Shown here: one piece after another, positions 40,501-45,123 of the stretch
Layout of the letters: every line of letters starts with the position of its first letter
Position numbering within the stretch: the stretch's first letter is position 1
Assembly: GCF_051106095.1 (NCBI RefSeq)
Contig: NC_135783.1
Span: 330,162,322 to 330,226,321, forward strand
Direction: 5' to 3'
DNA from: Pogona vitticeps
Lineage: Eukaryota; Chordata; Lepidosauria; Squamata; Agamidae
DNA: 64,000 bases
Made by a program: the position numbers and the translations under genes
The notes under the pieces: model-generated
Databases searched by the model: none
What the model was told of the DNA's origin: nothing
What the model saw: only the letters and a program-made list of their open reading frames with translations

Positions 40501-42682
40501 AATGCGGGGTAATCGTTAAGCAGGGCATGACTGTAATCAGAGGCCAGTCAACTTTGACAAAGGCCCCACTGGCCACTCAAGAATCCACTCAACGTTTGCA
40601 TCTTACCCTACAGATTCCAGCACCGACAACACCATCTGTGTGAGTTTTTAAAACAAAGGGAGCATGCACCTTATGTTTAAGTAAGATCATGCTTCTGGAA
40701 AATTTCTGTGGCACAAATCAGCTGCAAAAGAAGGTGCTATTAAACATACTCTTGTTTAAAGAGAAATAGGGAGTTGGAAACTTTGTAGATGGCACAGCAG
40801 CAAATTCAAAAGCAGCCACTACAAGAAGACGTCAATGGTATGGATGCAAATCACATTATCTACCCCTGCACTAAGTCATGGTTTATGCTAGCCACAAGTT
40901 GCTACTTTAACCATGAACTGCCTGACAAAGGAGTAAAGAAAAACCACTGTCCAGTATACCTGTTCTGGACTGTTTCTCTCCTTCTCCTTTGCTTCATGAA
41001 TTGGCTGTTTTCTATATTCTCTGCTGCAAAAATAGCAGAGGACTCCCTATGCAAGCTGCCTTTTGGTGCTGAAGAATCGGAGATCAAAGTGGAGATACAA
41101 ACTATCATTCTTCCGTAAGACTTTTAAGTGCCAACATGTTGGAACCAACCTGCAGCAATCTTACTACCTGTTTCCCTGAAAGTAAGACCTAAACTGAAAA
41201 TAAGATCTAGTATGATTTTTCAGGATGCTGGCAATATAAGCCCTATCCCAAAAATATGCCCCAGTTAAGTGAAACCCCACCCACCACCATTGCGCAGCAA
41301 CCAAAAGAATATGACATGACTGTATTTGAATAAATGTAGATTGTTGGACATGAAAAAAATTAAAACTTCCCCTGAAAATAAGCCCTAATGTGTTTTTTGG
41401 AGCAAAAATTAATATAAGACCCTGTCTTATGTTCAGGGAAACACGGTAGGAGTTTCAAAGTGAGATACTTAACAAGCAATTTTACCAATTCCACACCCCA
41501 ATGAGCTTCCATGGTTGATTGGGGATTTGAACCCAGGCTAGAGATTGGGAGCTTGATGCTCCATGGTGCCTTTTTGATCTTAATGATCTATAAGATCTCT
41601 TCCAGCTCTGCAGTTCTATAATGATGATTAATAATAATAATAATAATCTACTACACCACACTGGCCATCATTTTTCATATGCTCCAATGTTATTCAAAGA
41701 AAGAATCTGAGACTCCAAAGCCAAAGAAAAAGTGTATGGTTTTTTAAGGACCGCATACTACACCAACTTCTGTGGTATTACAGCTGGTCCTCATGAATTT
41801 CTATTAGCCAGCTATGAATTTCGTGTTTGCTTCTTCCCCCACACCTACCTCCCTAAGTTTATTATTTAGAACTAGATCCATTCTGTCTGTACAGAAAATG
41901 GGGCAAACCAAAGGTGATACTTCCACTTTTTTTGAAAATTTTGAAAAACTGTGTACAGTATGTAGTGAAGCCTGCCCTCACCTACTGCCCCTTGTAAGAA
42001 ATTGCACACCCCAAACAGTGTGGTGTAATTCACTGGTTCTTAACCTTGGGTTACTCAGGAGTTTTGGACTGCAACTCCCAGAAGCCTTCACCACCAACTG
42101 TGCTGGCTGGGGTTTCTGGGAGTTGCAGTTCAAAAACATCAGAGTAACAAAGGTTAAGAACCACCGGTGTAGTTGATAGAATGATGGCCTGAAACTCTGG
42201 AGACCAGGGTTCGATTCCCCACTTCATCAAGGAAACTCCCTGGGAAAATATATCTGGTAAAACCACTCCTTAAATACCTCCCTTATCTTGAAAACAATAT
42301 TAGGGGCGCTATAGTGCGGTTTCGACTTGACAGCACAGAACACACCCACCTATACCCACGCGTGTGGACCGCTGCAAAATTAAAAACTTGGAAGACGTGC
42401 ACATCTGCCCGCATAATTGTCAACTGGGTATTGTGATGGGGCGGGTTTGCATATACCAACGTCCACGCCAGGGCAAAATCTCCACAGGAGAGAAGCGGGG
42501 CGCCTCTCTTGGGAAGCCGCTCTACTACTAAGCTCCCTGATGCAAACGCTTCGGCAAGGAGGAACGGCAAAGGTAGGGGCTAGTTCACCAGGAAGTGCTT
42601 TACCTCTTTTGGAGCCCCCACTCTGCGCCGCGGGCGCCTCCCCGGCTTGAGTAGCGCCTGCAAAGGCAGGGAAGAGCGCCAT
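4465..42682 (-). CDS. NRDE2: NRDE2, necessary for RNA interference domain protein (14 exons)
   Basis: Nuclear HAT-repeat protein of the NRDE-2 family. In mammals it binds the exosome helicase MTR4 and limits exosome recruitment, and it supports splicing; C. elegans NRDE-2 acts in nuclear RNAi and S. pombe Nrl1 is related. The start is the ATG of MALFPAFAG, the near-invariant vertebrate N-terminus, even though the frame stays open upstream. Exons: 42682-42604, 37665-37557, 36488-36282, 32003-31857, 29089-28630, 28164-27759, 22546-22413, 19904-19781, 15999-15824, 14411-14025, 11974-11064, 9694-9556, 6002-5931, 4590-4465. All introns are GT-AG and phases agree throughout. The total is 3477 nt, 1158 residues, against about 1164 in human. 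Layout: basic/Ser-rich N-terminus (residues 64-130), MTR4-binding region (about 145-220), then the NRDE-2 domain and HAT-like helices to the C-terminus (EELELLLED). No break is seen. Confidence 0.97.
4801..5225. mobile_element. Palindromic TA-flanked MITE, copy 1 (pogo/Tigger-like)
   Basis: Starts CAGTGGTGCCCCACATGACGA and ends in the inverse CCACCACTG, flanked by TA on both sides, as in the Tc1/mariner superfamily. The interior is self-complementary in blocks. Lies in NRDE2 intron 13. No transposase frame. Confidence 0.8.
5226..5930. other. Intron 13 remainder
   Basis: No exon. About 5590-5700 (minus sense 'tgctggtcaggactaatggg') resembles a worn hAT MITE. The rest is unique. Confidence 0.5.
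5931..6002 (-). CDS. NRDE2: NRDE2 exon 13
   Basis: A 72 nt exon in phase 0 at both ends, encoding residues 1094-1117: [20 protein letters not shown] then PWTK. Acceptor ctcttttag|GTT, donor AAA|gtaggt. The K[14 protein letters not shown] stretch is a typical HAT helix pair and is almost the same in human. Confidence 0.96.
6108..6238. mobile_element. hAT-type short MITE, worn copy
   Basis: The interior matches the ~136 bp family at 6660 and 23970 ('ccttcaccaccacctctgct'). The right end ggttggggaccacta is kept; the left end is degraded. Intron 12. Confidence 0.6.
6660..6797. mobile_element. hAT-type short MITE
   Basis: Terminal inverted repeats CAGTGGTTCCCAACCTT and AAGGTTGGGAACCACTG bound a 138 bp palindromic body. 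The flanking octamers ttctacag and ctctatag agree at 6 of 8 positions, as expected for an old 8 bp hAT target duplication. Intron 12. Confidence 0.75.
7490..7743 (+). mobile_element. CR1 LINE 3' end (sense)
   Basis: Contains a worn ORF2 end and 3'UTR: 'ggaggccttcaagcgaacct' (the EAFK motif) through 'gacccc ttccaacttcactattctatgat', the standard CR1 terminus. 5'-truncated. Intron 12. Confidence 0.75.
8000..8340 (-). mobile_element. Unassigned squamate-type interspersed repeat
   Basis: The right end carries 'agtctctcgagactgaagga' then 'tgcc' and a ctatg tail. The inverse of the same motif starts a second copy at 18343. Open frames on both strands here (for example 8040-8309) are by-products of the repeat. 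Family not named. Confidence 0.5.
8350..8905 (+). mobile_element. Solitary LTR-like fossil block
   Basis: The block opens with TG, carries promoter-like text and a polyadenylation signal AATAAA at 8652-8657, and is followed by TGGTGGCAGCG at 8734-8744, which resembles the primer-site region after a retroelement LTR. No coding part was recognised next to it, so it is an incomplete fossil, possibly ERV- or Gypsy-like. Family and age are uncertain. Intron 12. Confidence 0.35.
8980..9245 (+). mobile_element. tRNA-derived SINE
   Basis: The head 'gagcctcgtggcgcagtggt' is a pol III A-box region. A B-box-like ggggttcaatctc follows, then 'gctttaagcactatggggca' and 'gtatataagcaccatccttt', with a tttgcttt/tttta tail. 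A full-length squamate SINE just upstream of exon 12's donor side. Confidence 0.8.
9556..9694 (-). CDS. NRDE2: NRDE2 exon 12
   Basis: 139 nt, entering in phase 2 and leaving in phase 0. Encodes residues 1047-1093, including [20 protein letters not shown] and [12 protein letters not shown]. Acceptor tttcag|GGGA, donor ATG|gtgaga. The TIPETGL and PLLWR motifs match human. Confidence 0.95.
10060..10320 (+). mobile_element. LINE reverse transcriptase fragment (L2-like clade)
   Basis: Plus strand reads [12 protein letters not shown], then a stretch that in these LINEs reads LQ..QNAAARLL...HWLP. The order and spacing are typical of the C-terminal part of L2/CR1-clade ORF2. Old and decayed. Intron 11. 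Confidence 0.7.
10480..11010. other. Worn DNA-transposon remnants in intron 11
   Basis: Two patches (about 10490-10600 and 10885-11010) carry degraded text like 'tagccctccaggtcttgctg', the look of a hAT-type MITE that has lost clear ends. Nothing else seen. Confidence 0.35.
11064..11974 (-). CDS. NRDE2: NRDE2 exon 11 (largest exon)
   Basis: 911 nt, phase 0 in and phase 2 out; residues 744-1047. Starts [19 protein letters not shown] (human ...TKNKKRLKSQGK) and ends [22 protein letters not shown]. It carries several HAT-like helical repeats: [40 protein letters not shown] and [20 protein letters not shown]. Donor CAGAG|gtagta. An internal methionine gives a long contiguous frame, but the exon starts upstream of it at the cag|GTTG acceptor. 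Confidence 0.97.
12885..13325 (-). mobile_element. CR1 LINE 3' end (antisense) with ORF2 C-terminus
   Basis: Minus strand 13213-12962 reads [20 protein letters not shown] then [15 protein letters not shown], the standard end of CR1 ORF2 (..R..K.WN.LP.EVV.APSLE.FK..LD). The 3'UTR follows to about 12885. Some wear. Intron 10. Confidence 0.85.
13330..14024. other. Intron 10 remainder
   Basis: No exon, repeat with clear ends, or RNA gene seen. Confidence 0.5.
14025..14411 (-). CDS. NRDE2: NRDE2 exon 10
   Basis: 387 nt, phase 0 at both ends; residues 615-743. Starts [20 protein letters not shown] (human VLFDDIGQSLIRLSSHDLQF) and ends [20 protein letters not shown]. The middle, after [12 protein letters not shown], is less conserved. 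Acceptor ttgcag|GTTG, donor AAG|gtaaga. Confidence 0.97.
15120..15313 (+). mobile_element. LINE 3' tail fragment
   Basis: 'gtaagctgccctgggtcctt' followed by a taaataaataaata run is the usual 3' terminus of squamate L2/CR1-like LINEs. 5'-truncated. Intron 9. Confidence 0.6.
15824..15999 (-). CDS. NRDE2: NRDE2 exon 9
   Basis: 176 nt, phase 1 in and phase 0 out; residues 556-614. An acidic run ([20 protein letters not shown]) is followed by [10 protein letters not shown] and CEDPERQ, both almost identical to human. Acceptor gtatag|ATGG. The donor CAG|gttggt overlaps a second GT four bases downstream. Confidence 0.96.
16311..16333. repeat. Poly(A) run
   Basis: An uninterrupted run of about 23 A in intron 8. 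No clear retroelement body precedes it. Confidence 0.8.
16558..16670 (+). mobile_element. Penelope-like element fragment with decayed hammerhead-like core
   Basis: 'cttgtagcaccttaaaggct' then 'catctgatgaaatggactat' and 'agtccacataaatttcatgc'. The family consensus, as I recall it, has CTGATGA, a short hairpin and CGAAA. Here the hairpin TGGACT..AGTCCA is perfect, but the GAAA side has decayed. Intron 8. Confidence 0.55.
16705..16845. mobile_element. hAT-type MITE of a second family
   Basis: 'ccagaggtaggcataacctt' at the left and 'agcacaacattgcccaccc' at the right are inverse ends. The centre holds 'cagggattatgggaactgta'. Matches the common amniote MITE with ends CAGGGGTGGGCAA. Intron 8. Confidence 0.6.
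17301..17684. mobile_element. Palindromic TA-flanked MITE, copy 2
   Basis: Starts CAGTGGTGCCCCGCATAACA and ends GCGGGGCACCACTG with TA on both sides. Well preserved; the two arms pair over most of the length. Intron 8 of NRDE2. Confidence 0.88.
18343..18500 (+). mobile_element. Unassigned repeat, second copy of the 8000-8340 family
   Basis: Starts 'ggcatccttcagtcttgaga' and runs into 'agcgtctagtgtggctgagg'. The first part is the inverse of 8307-8332. Intron 8. Confidence 0.5.
19781..19904 (-). CDS. NRDE2: NRDE2 exon 8
   Basis: 124 nt, phase 0 in and phase 1 out; residues 515-556. [20 protein letters not shown] then [20 protein letters not shown], nearly the same as human. Acceptor ctacag|GTGG, donor CCTG|gtaaat. 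Confidence 0.97.
20000..20530 (-). mobile_element. Penelope-like fragment split by a MITE
   Basis: Text of the CTGATGA family lies on both sides of MITE copy 3: 'gtagactaatacatttcatt' at 20041 and 'catctgatgaaatgggctgc' at 20403, then 'atgccacaagattcttcact'. The MITE inserted into an older element. Intron 7. Confidence 0.55.
20070..20388. mobile_element. Palindromic TA-flanked MITE, copy 3
   Basis: CAGTGGTGCCTCGCATAACGA at the left, CTATGCGGGGCACCACTG at the right, TA on both sides. At 319 bp it is the shortest complete copy; the centre has repeated 'aaaatggccaccggaaca' text. Confidence 0.88.
20541..22044. other. Intron 7 unique stretch
   Basis: No exon. Holds a short GT/G run at 21772-21798. 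Nothing else with clear structure. Confidence 0.5.
22045..22250 (+). mobile_element. tRNA-derived SINE
   Basis: Head 'cagtgtggtgtagtggatag' then a B-box-like aaggttcaaatctcc, then the body shared with 3336 and 42016 ('ttcccacttgacaacaaaga'). Nearly full length. Intron 7. Confidence 0.75.
22413..22546 (-). CDS. NRDE2: NRDE2 exon 7
   Basis: 134 nt, phase 1 in and phase 0 out; residues 470-514. Reads [20 protein letters not shown] then [18 protein letters not shown], a HAT/TPR-like helix pair nearly identical to human. Acceptor ttcccag|CCAT, donor CAG|gtaaga. Confidence 0.97.
23454..23930 (-). other. Unassigned 158-codon open frame in intron 6
   Basis: A long open frame rich in acidic and aromatic residues, with repeated NPF motifs ([31 protein letters not shown]). 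GC and CpG are higher than in the surrounding intron. A hAT MITE sits just upstream at 23970-24105, and more open sequence in the same direction lies beyond it (24108-24410). I do not recognise the product. It may be a fossil of an LTR-type or other retroelement, or an intronic gene remnant. Text after the frame (an ataaatccc signal) would fit an element end. It is not part of NRDE2. Confidence 0.35.
23970..24105. mobile_element. hAT-type short MITE with target duplication
   Basis: 136 bp palindrome with ends CAGTGGTCCCCAATCTTGG and CCAAGGTTGGGGACCACTG. Flanking octamers gtctagga (23962-23969) and gtttagga (24106-24113) agree at 7 of 8 positions, supporting hAT. Confidence 0.85.
24607..24738. 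mobile_element. hAT-type short MITE
   Basis: Same family: CAGTGGTTCCTAACCTTGGG at the left, 'aagattgggaatcaccact' at the right. More diverged than the copy 500 bp to its left. Intron 6. Confidence 0.7.
25075..25170 (-). mobile_element. tRNA-derived SINE (antisense)
   Basis: Minus strand reads 'gctgtaactcagtggtaaag' then 'catgctttgcatgcaaaagg' and 'ttcaggttcaatccctgg', a clear A box and B box of a tRNA-derived SINE common in squamates. Intron 6. Confidence 0.75.
26346..26780. mobile_element. Palindromic TA-flanked MITE, copy 4
   Basis: CAGTGGTGCCTCGCTTAACGA at the left, CAAGCGAGGCACCACTG at the right, TA on both sides. 435 bp. Intron 6 of NRDE2. Confidence 0.88.
27364..27376. repeat. 13 nt direct repeat flanking an insertion (left)
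   Basis: AATAAAATGTGTA occurs here and at 27609-27621, bounding the Penelope-like unit between them. Confidence 0.8.
27377..27608. mobile_element. Penelope-like unit in palindromic arrangement
   Basis: The left arm reads 'ttgtgggtttttcgggctct' and the right arm reads its inverse 'agagcccgaaaaaacccaca'; the two arms pair over about 95 nt. The right arm holds CTGAAGA, a GCCGG..CTGGt hairpin and GAAAC, like a hammerhead core. It is bounded by a 13 nt direct repeat and sits inside an older fragment ('gtcacaagattcttcactgt' follows). Family name is inference. Confidence 0.65.
27609..27621. repeat. 13 nt direct repeat flanking an insertion (right)
   Basis: Exact copy of 27364-27376. Confidence 0.8.
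27759..28164 (-). CDS. NRDE2: NRDE2 exon 6
   Basis: 406 nt, phase 0 in and phase 1 out; residues 335-470. Includes [40 protein letters not shown] and [20 protein letters not shown], the most conserved block of the NRDE-2 domain. Acceptor ttgaag|GATG, donor CTAG|gtaaga. Confidence 0.98.
28165..28629. other. Intron 5
   Basis: 465 bp; no repeat or RNA gene seen beyond a short gttgttgtt run near 28390. Confidence 0.6.
28630..29089 (-). CDS. NRDE2: NRDE2 exon 5
   Basis: 460 nt, phase 2 in and phase 0 out; residues 181-334. Begins [19 protein letters not shown], then [20 protein letters not shown] (end of the MTR4-binding region by comparison with human), [20 protein letters not shown], and [20 protein letters not shown], where HAT-type repeats begin. 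Donor CAG|gtaaca, acceptor ttcaaag|ATAC. Confidence 0.97.
29090..29699. other. Intron 4, part next to exon 5
   Basis: No exon, repeat or RNA gene seen. Confidence 0.5.
29700..29990 (+). mobile_element. BovB (RTE) LINE 3' end, sense
   Basis: 'gaaggggacgacagaggacg' , 'gcctggcgtgctctggtcca' and 'tggggtcacaaagagtcaaa' then 'aatgacttaacaac' are the standard BovB 3' end. 5'-truncated. Intron 4. Confidence 0.88.
30010..30260 (-). mobile_element. tRNA-derived SINE (antisense)
   Basis: Minus strand: 'ccaggagtttgaatccccac' (B box) then 'tctgcctcttgggagaaggg'. Same family as 62648. Intron 4. Confidence 0.6.
30870..31400. other. Candidate conserved noncoding element in intron 4
   Basis: A repeat-free stretch of balanced composition with text typical of deeply conserved noncoding DNA: 'gcattatggattatgagaga', 'cagcagctttatcgctgatt' and 'gcaccaatgtaatgaaatg'. 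It stands out against the repeat-laden introns. No splice-flanked frame matches NRDE2. Conservation itself cannot be seen from one sequence. Confidence 0.35.
31857..32003 (-). CDS. NRDE2: NRDE2 exon 4
   Basis: 147 nt, phase 2 at both ends; residues 132-181. [20 protein letters not shown] then [17 protein letters not shown], the start of the conserved MTR4-interaction region (human VWLEDIQAVTGETFRTDKKP). Acceptor tttgcag|TCTA, donor GCGAG|gtaatg. Confidence 0.96.
32150..32300 (+). mobile_element. LINE 3' tail fragment
   Basis: 'ttttgtaatccgcccagaat' followed by 'gggatacaaattgaatgaaa' and a gaatgaataaatgaatgaatg run, the common squamate LINE terminus. Intron 3. Confidence 0.6.
32301..34009. 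other. Intron 3 mostly unique stretch
   Basis: About 33500-33600 ('tgatcctccagatactgttg') resembles a worn hAT MITE. No exon or RNA gene seen. Confidence 0.45.
34010..34389. mobile_element. Palindromic TA-flanked MITE, copy 5
   Basis: CAGTGGTGCCTCGCTTAACGA at the left, GCTATGCGGGGCACCACTG at the right, TA on both sides. 380 bp. Intron 3. Confidence 0.88.
34560..34680 (-). mobile_element. Half copy of the 41167 MITE family
   Basis: 'gaatttcacttaactggggc' and 'cctgaaaaatcatactaggt' then 'cttattttcggggaaa' are the inverse of parts of the element at 41167-41446. Truncated. Intron 3. Confidence 0.7.
34690..34960. other. Unassigned GC-rich patch in intron 3
   Basis: Includes 'agcggttgggctcctgccag' and 'cccctgtggcacctgtggtg'. 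Composition differs from its surroundings and it adjoins a MITE half, so a decayed DNA transposon is likely. No gene recognised. Confidence 0.3.
35265..35664. mobile_element. Palindromic TA-flanked MITE, copy 6
   Basis: CAGTGGTGCCTCGCATCGTTG at the left, TTAAGCGAGGCACCACTG at the right, TA on both sides. 400 bp; the left subterminal part is shorter than in sister copies. Intron 3. Confidence 0.87.
36282..36488 (-). CDS. NRDE2: NRDE2 exon 3
   Basis: 207 nt, phase 2 at both ends; residues 63-132. A lysine/arginine-rich run ([20 protein letters not shown]) followed by Ser/Asp/Glu ([11 protein letters not shown]), the likely nuclear localisation segment; human has the same layout with different sequence. 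Acceptor aaacag|AACA. The donor is AA|gtacgt, and a stronger-looking gtaagt lies four bases further but would break the frame. Confidence 0.93.
36776..36789. repeat. 14 nt direct repeat flanking an insertion (left)
   Basis: ACTATTTCCAGAAT here and at 36899-36912, bounding a 109 bp unit. The first bases may belong to the element end. Confidence 0.85.
36790..36898. mobile_element. Short Penelope-like unit with direct-repeat flanks
   Basis: Head 'attcacgaaggctttcatgg' then 'gccggccacagagactggcg' and AAACGTTAGG, ending 'gaaaaacccacaac'. The same unit as at 27377 and 50825, bounded by a 14 nt duplication. Intron 2. Confidence 0.7.
36899..36912. repeat. 14 nt direct repeat flanking an insertion (right)
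   Basis: Exact copy of 36776-36789. Confidence 0.85.
37557..37665 (-). CDS. NRDE2: NRDE2 exon 2
   Basis: 109 nt, phase 1 in and phase 2 out; residues 27-63. Reads [20 protein letters not shown] and on to DSEKTSLQ. The start matches human ELDWLSNPSF; the rest is fast-evolving. Acceptor ctacag|AATT, donor AAAG|gtgagg. Confidence 0.95.
37666..40098. other. Intron 1, part next to exon 2
   Basis: AT-rich, mostly unique. No exon, RNA gene or clear repeat end seen. Confidence 0.5.
40099..40533. mobile_element. Palindromic TA-flanked MITE, copy 7
   Basis: CAGTGGTGCCTCGCTTAACGA at the left, 'aagcagggcatgactg' at the right (worn), TA on both sides. 435 bp. Intron 1. Confidence 0.82.
41167..41446. 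mobile_element. TA-flanked MITE with ends CC(T/G)TGTTTCCCTGAA
   Basis: Left end CCTGTTTCCCTGAAAGTAAG, right end GTTCAGGGAAACACGG, with TA duplications on both sides. The interior 'cccctgaaaataagccctaa' is a widespread amniote MITE text. 280 bp, no transposase. Intron 1. Confidence 0.75.
41500..41635 (+). mobile_element. SINE/CR1-type tail fragment
   Basis: 'tggggatttgaacccaggct' (B-box-like) and 'gatctcttccagctctgcag' then 'ttctataatgatgatt' with an aataat run. A tRNA-derived SINE with a CR1-type tail. Intron 1. Confidence 0.55.
42016..42350 (+). mobile_element. tRNA-derived SINE split by a hAT MITE
   Basis: The head 'cagtgtggtgtaatt' stops at the MITE and resumes 'gtgtagttgatagaatgatg', then the B box agggttcgattcccc and the body shared with 22045. 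The MITE at 42031-42166 lies inside it. Intron 1, just inside exon 1. Confidence 0.8.
42031..42166. mobile_element. hAT-type short MITE nested in a SINE
   Basis: Ends CACTGGTTCTTAACCTTGGG and 'aaaggttaagaaccaccg'. Flanking octamers gtgtaatt (42023-42030) and gtgtagtt (42167-42174) agree at 7 of 8 positions. Confidence 0.85.
42604..42682 (-). CDS. NRDE2: NRDE2 exon 1 (coding part)
   Basis: 79 nt coding, phase 1 out; residues 1-26, [20 protein letters not shown] then SGGSKR. The ATG is set by the conserved MALFPAFAG. Donor AAAAGAG|gtaaag. Confidence 0.96.
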
Positions 42683-42760
42683 CGCTCCCAGCTCTCGGAA
42701 CACAAGCGCGGCCACTTCCTTGATCCGCCACTTCCAAAGAAACCTGGTTGACTCGCAGAC

Positions 42761-42769
42761 AAGATGGCG
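42761..42769 (+). promoter_or_regulatory. YY1-type site
   Basis: AAGATGGCG, a YY1 core often found just downstream of housekeeping transcription starts. A similar AAAATGGCG lies at 42823-42831. Confidence 0.5.
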
Positions 42770-42784
42770 CTGCCGACGCTCCTG

Positions 42785-42807
42785 GGCACGCTGGGAAATG
42801 TAGTTCT
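42785..42807 (-). promoter_or_regulatory. ZNF143/SBS-type site
   Basis: Minus strand reads ACTACATTTCCCAGCGTGCC, close to the ZNF143 consensus ACTACAATTCCCAGCATGC. About 100 nt upstream of the ATG. Confidence 0.65.
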
Positions 42808-42999
42808 CCGTTGCTTCGTGCGAAAATGGCGTCGGTAAAGAGGCTTTGTCAAGGCGTTCTATACGCCGTGGTGTGTAACCCAGAACACCGCCGTTCGCTA
42901 TAAGGCAGTGCATTCTACGGCAACGGGAGGGGAATATGTTTGCTTGTGTGTTTCTTAAAATGCTTTTCAACTTGCTGAACCCACTTTTTCTCAACGCCA

Positions 43000-43984
43000 G
43001 CAATACACTTTTTGAAAAAGTCCTTAGATCAAGGGAGGCCGCCAAAATAGCTGTGCCAACTCTTCAATTTGGATTGCAATTTAAAAGATTCTTGATATTA
43101 GGTATATGGCGTATCCCATAAAATTTAGAAGCCTGTGCCAAAAACTTCTAAAATGGCCAAATTGAAAGGTCCATGAAGGAGTGCAAGAAAACATAAGAAC
43201 CAATTATTGAAATGAAGCTTTAATTGTAGACTCCTGTATTTGATAACATATACTTTGGTGGGGAAGAATATTAAGTTGGATATTATCTAATAAATACAAA
43301 GGGGAAATGAGGATTTGTTTTGTGTTGCAAAATGAGCATGGAAAGTGGAACTGCTTCAAGAATAAGATTTTACAGACTTTTTGCACAGACCCACAGCACC
43401 TCCAGAAGGGAACTGTAAACAATTTCCGAACATATACCTAGAAAAACTTAGAAAGGTTCACTGTGTTGTAGAGTTTTTAATTTTTAGGTAAATTCTTCTA
43501 GCTGTGCAACAGAAATGTAAGGATTCAAAGAGCAGAATAGCTTCAGGTTCCACAGAGTAGTTCTCCACTTTCTCATTGCCTGGCTCTTACAGTCTCAATT
43601 AGTCATTCTGAGACATTAGTAGCAGAAAGTATAAAAACCATCATCTTTACTCACAGTTGTGAATGGATCAAACAGCAGATTTAACAAACATAATTCCTGT
43701 CAGCAACAGACTCTGGAGGGGGGGGGGGGAGGAAAGGAACCACGGAGCAGAGTTGGATAGTTGACAGTCACCCCTAAGCCAGAAAGGTACCTCCTAGCCA
43801 CATATCCAGGCAAGCTGTGAGGTTGTAAAACCATCAACACACTGTCAAGTCTGAATGGACCTTAGAACACATAGTTGTTATTATTTCAAAGTTAGCCCAG
43901 ATTCTGAAACTGTAGGTGAATGTCTCTGTTGGCCAAATTTCAAATTAAAAATTATTTCATAACTTGTGCTCCCATCATCATTAT
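43000..43984. other. Upstream flank of NRDE2
   Basis: No exon on either strand. A short G run at 43717-43729. Nothing else seen. Confidence 0.5.
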
Positions 43985-44110
43985 CTTAGAAATGCAGATG
44001 CAGAAAGAACCTTATGGATCATGAAGTCCAACCCTTGTCAAGGAGGTACGGTGGGGAATCAAACTCCCAACCATACCTAAACCACTCTGCTATCCAACAG
44101 TACTGGTTGC
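43985..44110 (-). mobile_element. tRNA-derived SINE (antisense)
   Basis: Minus strand: 'tgggagtttgattccccacc' (B box) then 'ttgacaagggttggacttca'. Same family as 62648. Confidence 0.65.
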
Positions 44111-45009
44111 AATATTCTGTGTCTTTTGGTGGTAATATTCCAGAGAATAAGAAGATTCCTGTGACTTGGGGGACATGGAAGGATTCTTCTCAAAGAATCT
44201 AAACACATGCTAGTGTCTTTTTCCTTTCACTCCAAAAGCACCAACATGAAGCTCTACCAAAACTGCTGAGTGGGTTTGACTAAATTAGTTTGACAGTAGC
44301 CTGCAAGCAACCATCAATAACAAAGGACTTGTTCGAACCAAACTTAACCCTAATCTCTATTAACACAAAGGGTTTATTATCACCTAAAGAAGAGTTACTG
44401 CATCAGTTTTGCCAGACACATGATTGCGATACATGTTGTATTCAAGCAATGTGTAGAGACAGCCACCAGCAGCACCTCACAATATCTGGCATGAGACATG
44501 CAGCTGAAAAGTCCTCACAGAAAACATGAAAGTGCTATACTGGTCAAACGTGACTTCCGGATACCTTCTACTGCTGTCACAAAACAGGATGATACAGAGA
44601 TGACAACAATGGCACTAAGTGAAATCCTCTGTTTATAAAACACCTAATGCAACCCTTTCCTTTAAAATTCTGAACAACTTTCATTAGCAAAAAAATAATT
44701 TTAGAATTAGAGCCTTCAGTTGCCACATGCTTATCGGGGGAAATGCACTTGATTATAACATTCGGAAAACAGTACTAAAATAGACAGGAACATCCCTGCT
44801 AGGCCTTGCTTAGGATAGTAAACTTCCCCATCTTTCAATAGCAGAAAATGAACTCACAGAAATTGGATTTTTTGCATCCACATGGTCCTTTGTAGAGAAG
44901 ACAAGGCAACTTGATACTGATGTTAGTGTTCCCTGCAACATATTATATGGAAGACTTGAAGTTAGCTGTCTCAAATGTTCTTGGTGCTGCCTGTTATTGG
45001 GCAAAATTT

Positions 45010-45123
45010 ATATGTTGTTTAGTTGTTAAGTCATGTCTGACTCTTCGTGACCCCATGGACCAGAACACGCCAGGCCCTCCTGTCTTCCACTGCCTCCCGG
45101 AGTTGGGTCAAATTCATGTTGGT
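45010..45123 (-). mobile_element. BovB (RTE) LINE 3' end, antisense
   Basis: 'gttaagtcatgtctgactct' , 'tcgtgaccccatggaccaga' and 'cgccaggccctcctgtcttc' are the inverse of the BovB 3' end. Short 5'-truncated copy. Confidence 0.85.

Larger units (their letters stand above)
42440..42920 (-). promoter_or_regulatory. NRDE2: CpG-rich promoter of NRDE2
   Basis: Dense CpG around exon 1 against a CpG-poor background. Upstream of the ATG it holds an ACTACA..TCCCAG element, two AAnATGGCG elements and several TTCC/GGAA ETS-type cores, with no TATA box. This is the usual make-up of a vertebrate housekeeping promoter. Transcription start is not determined. Confidence 0.75.

Noticed and set aside
42283-43045. 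Upstream extension of the NRDE2 frame to an earlier ATG at 43045
   Set aside because: The frame is open, but MALFPAFAG is the conserved vertebrate start, and the upstream text covers promoter elements.
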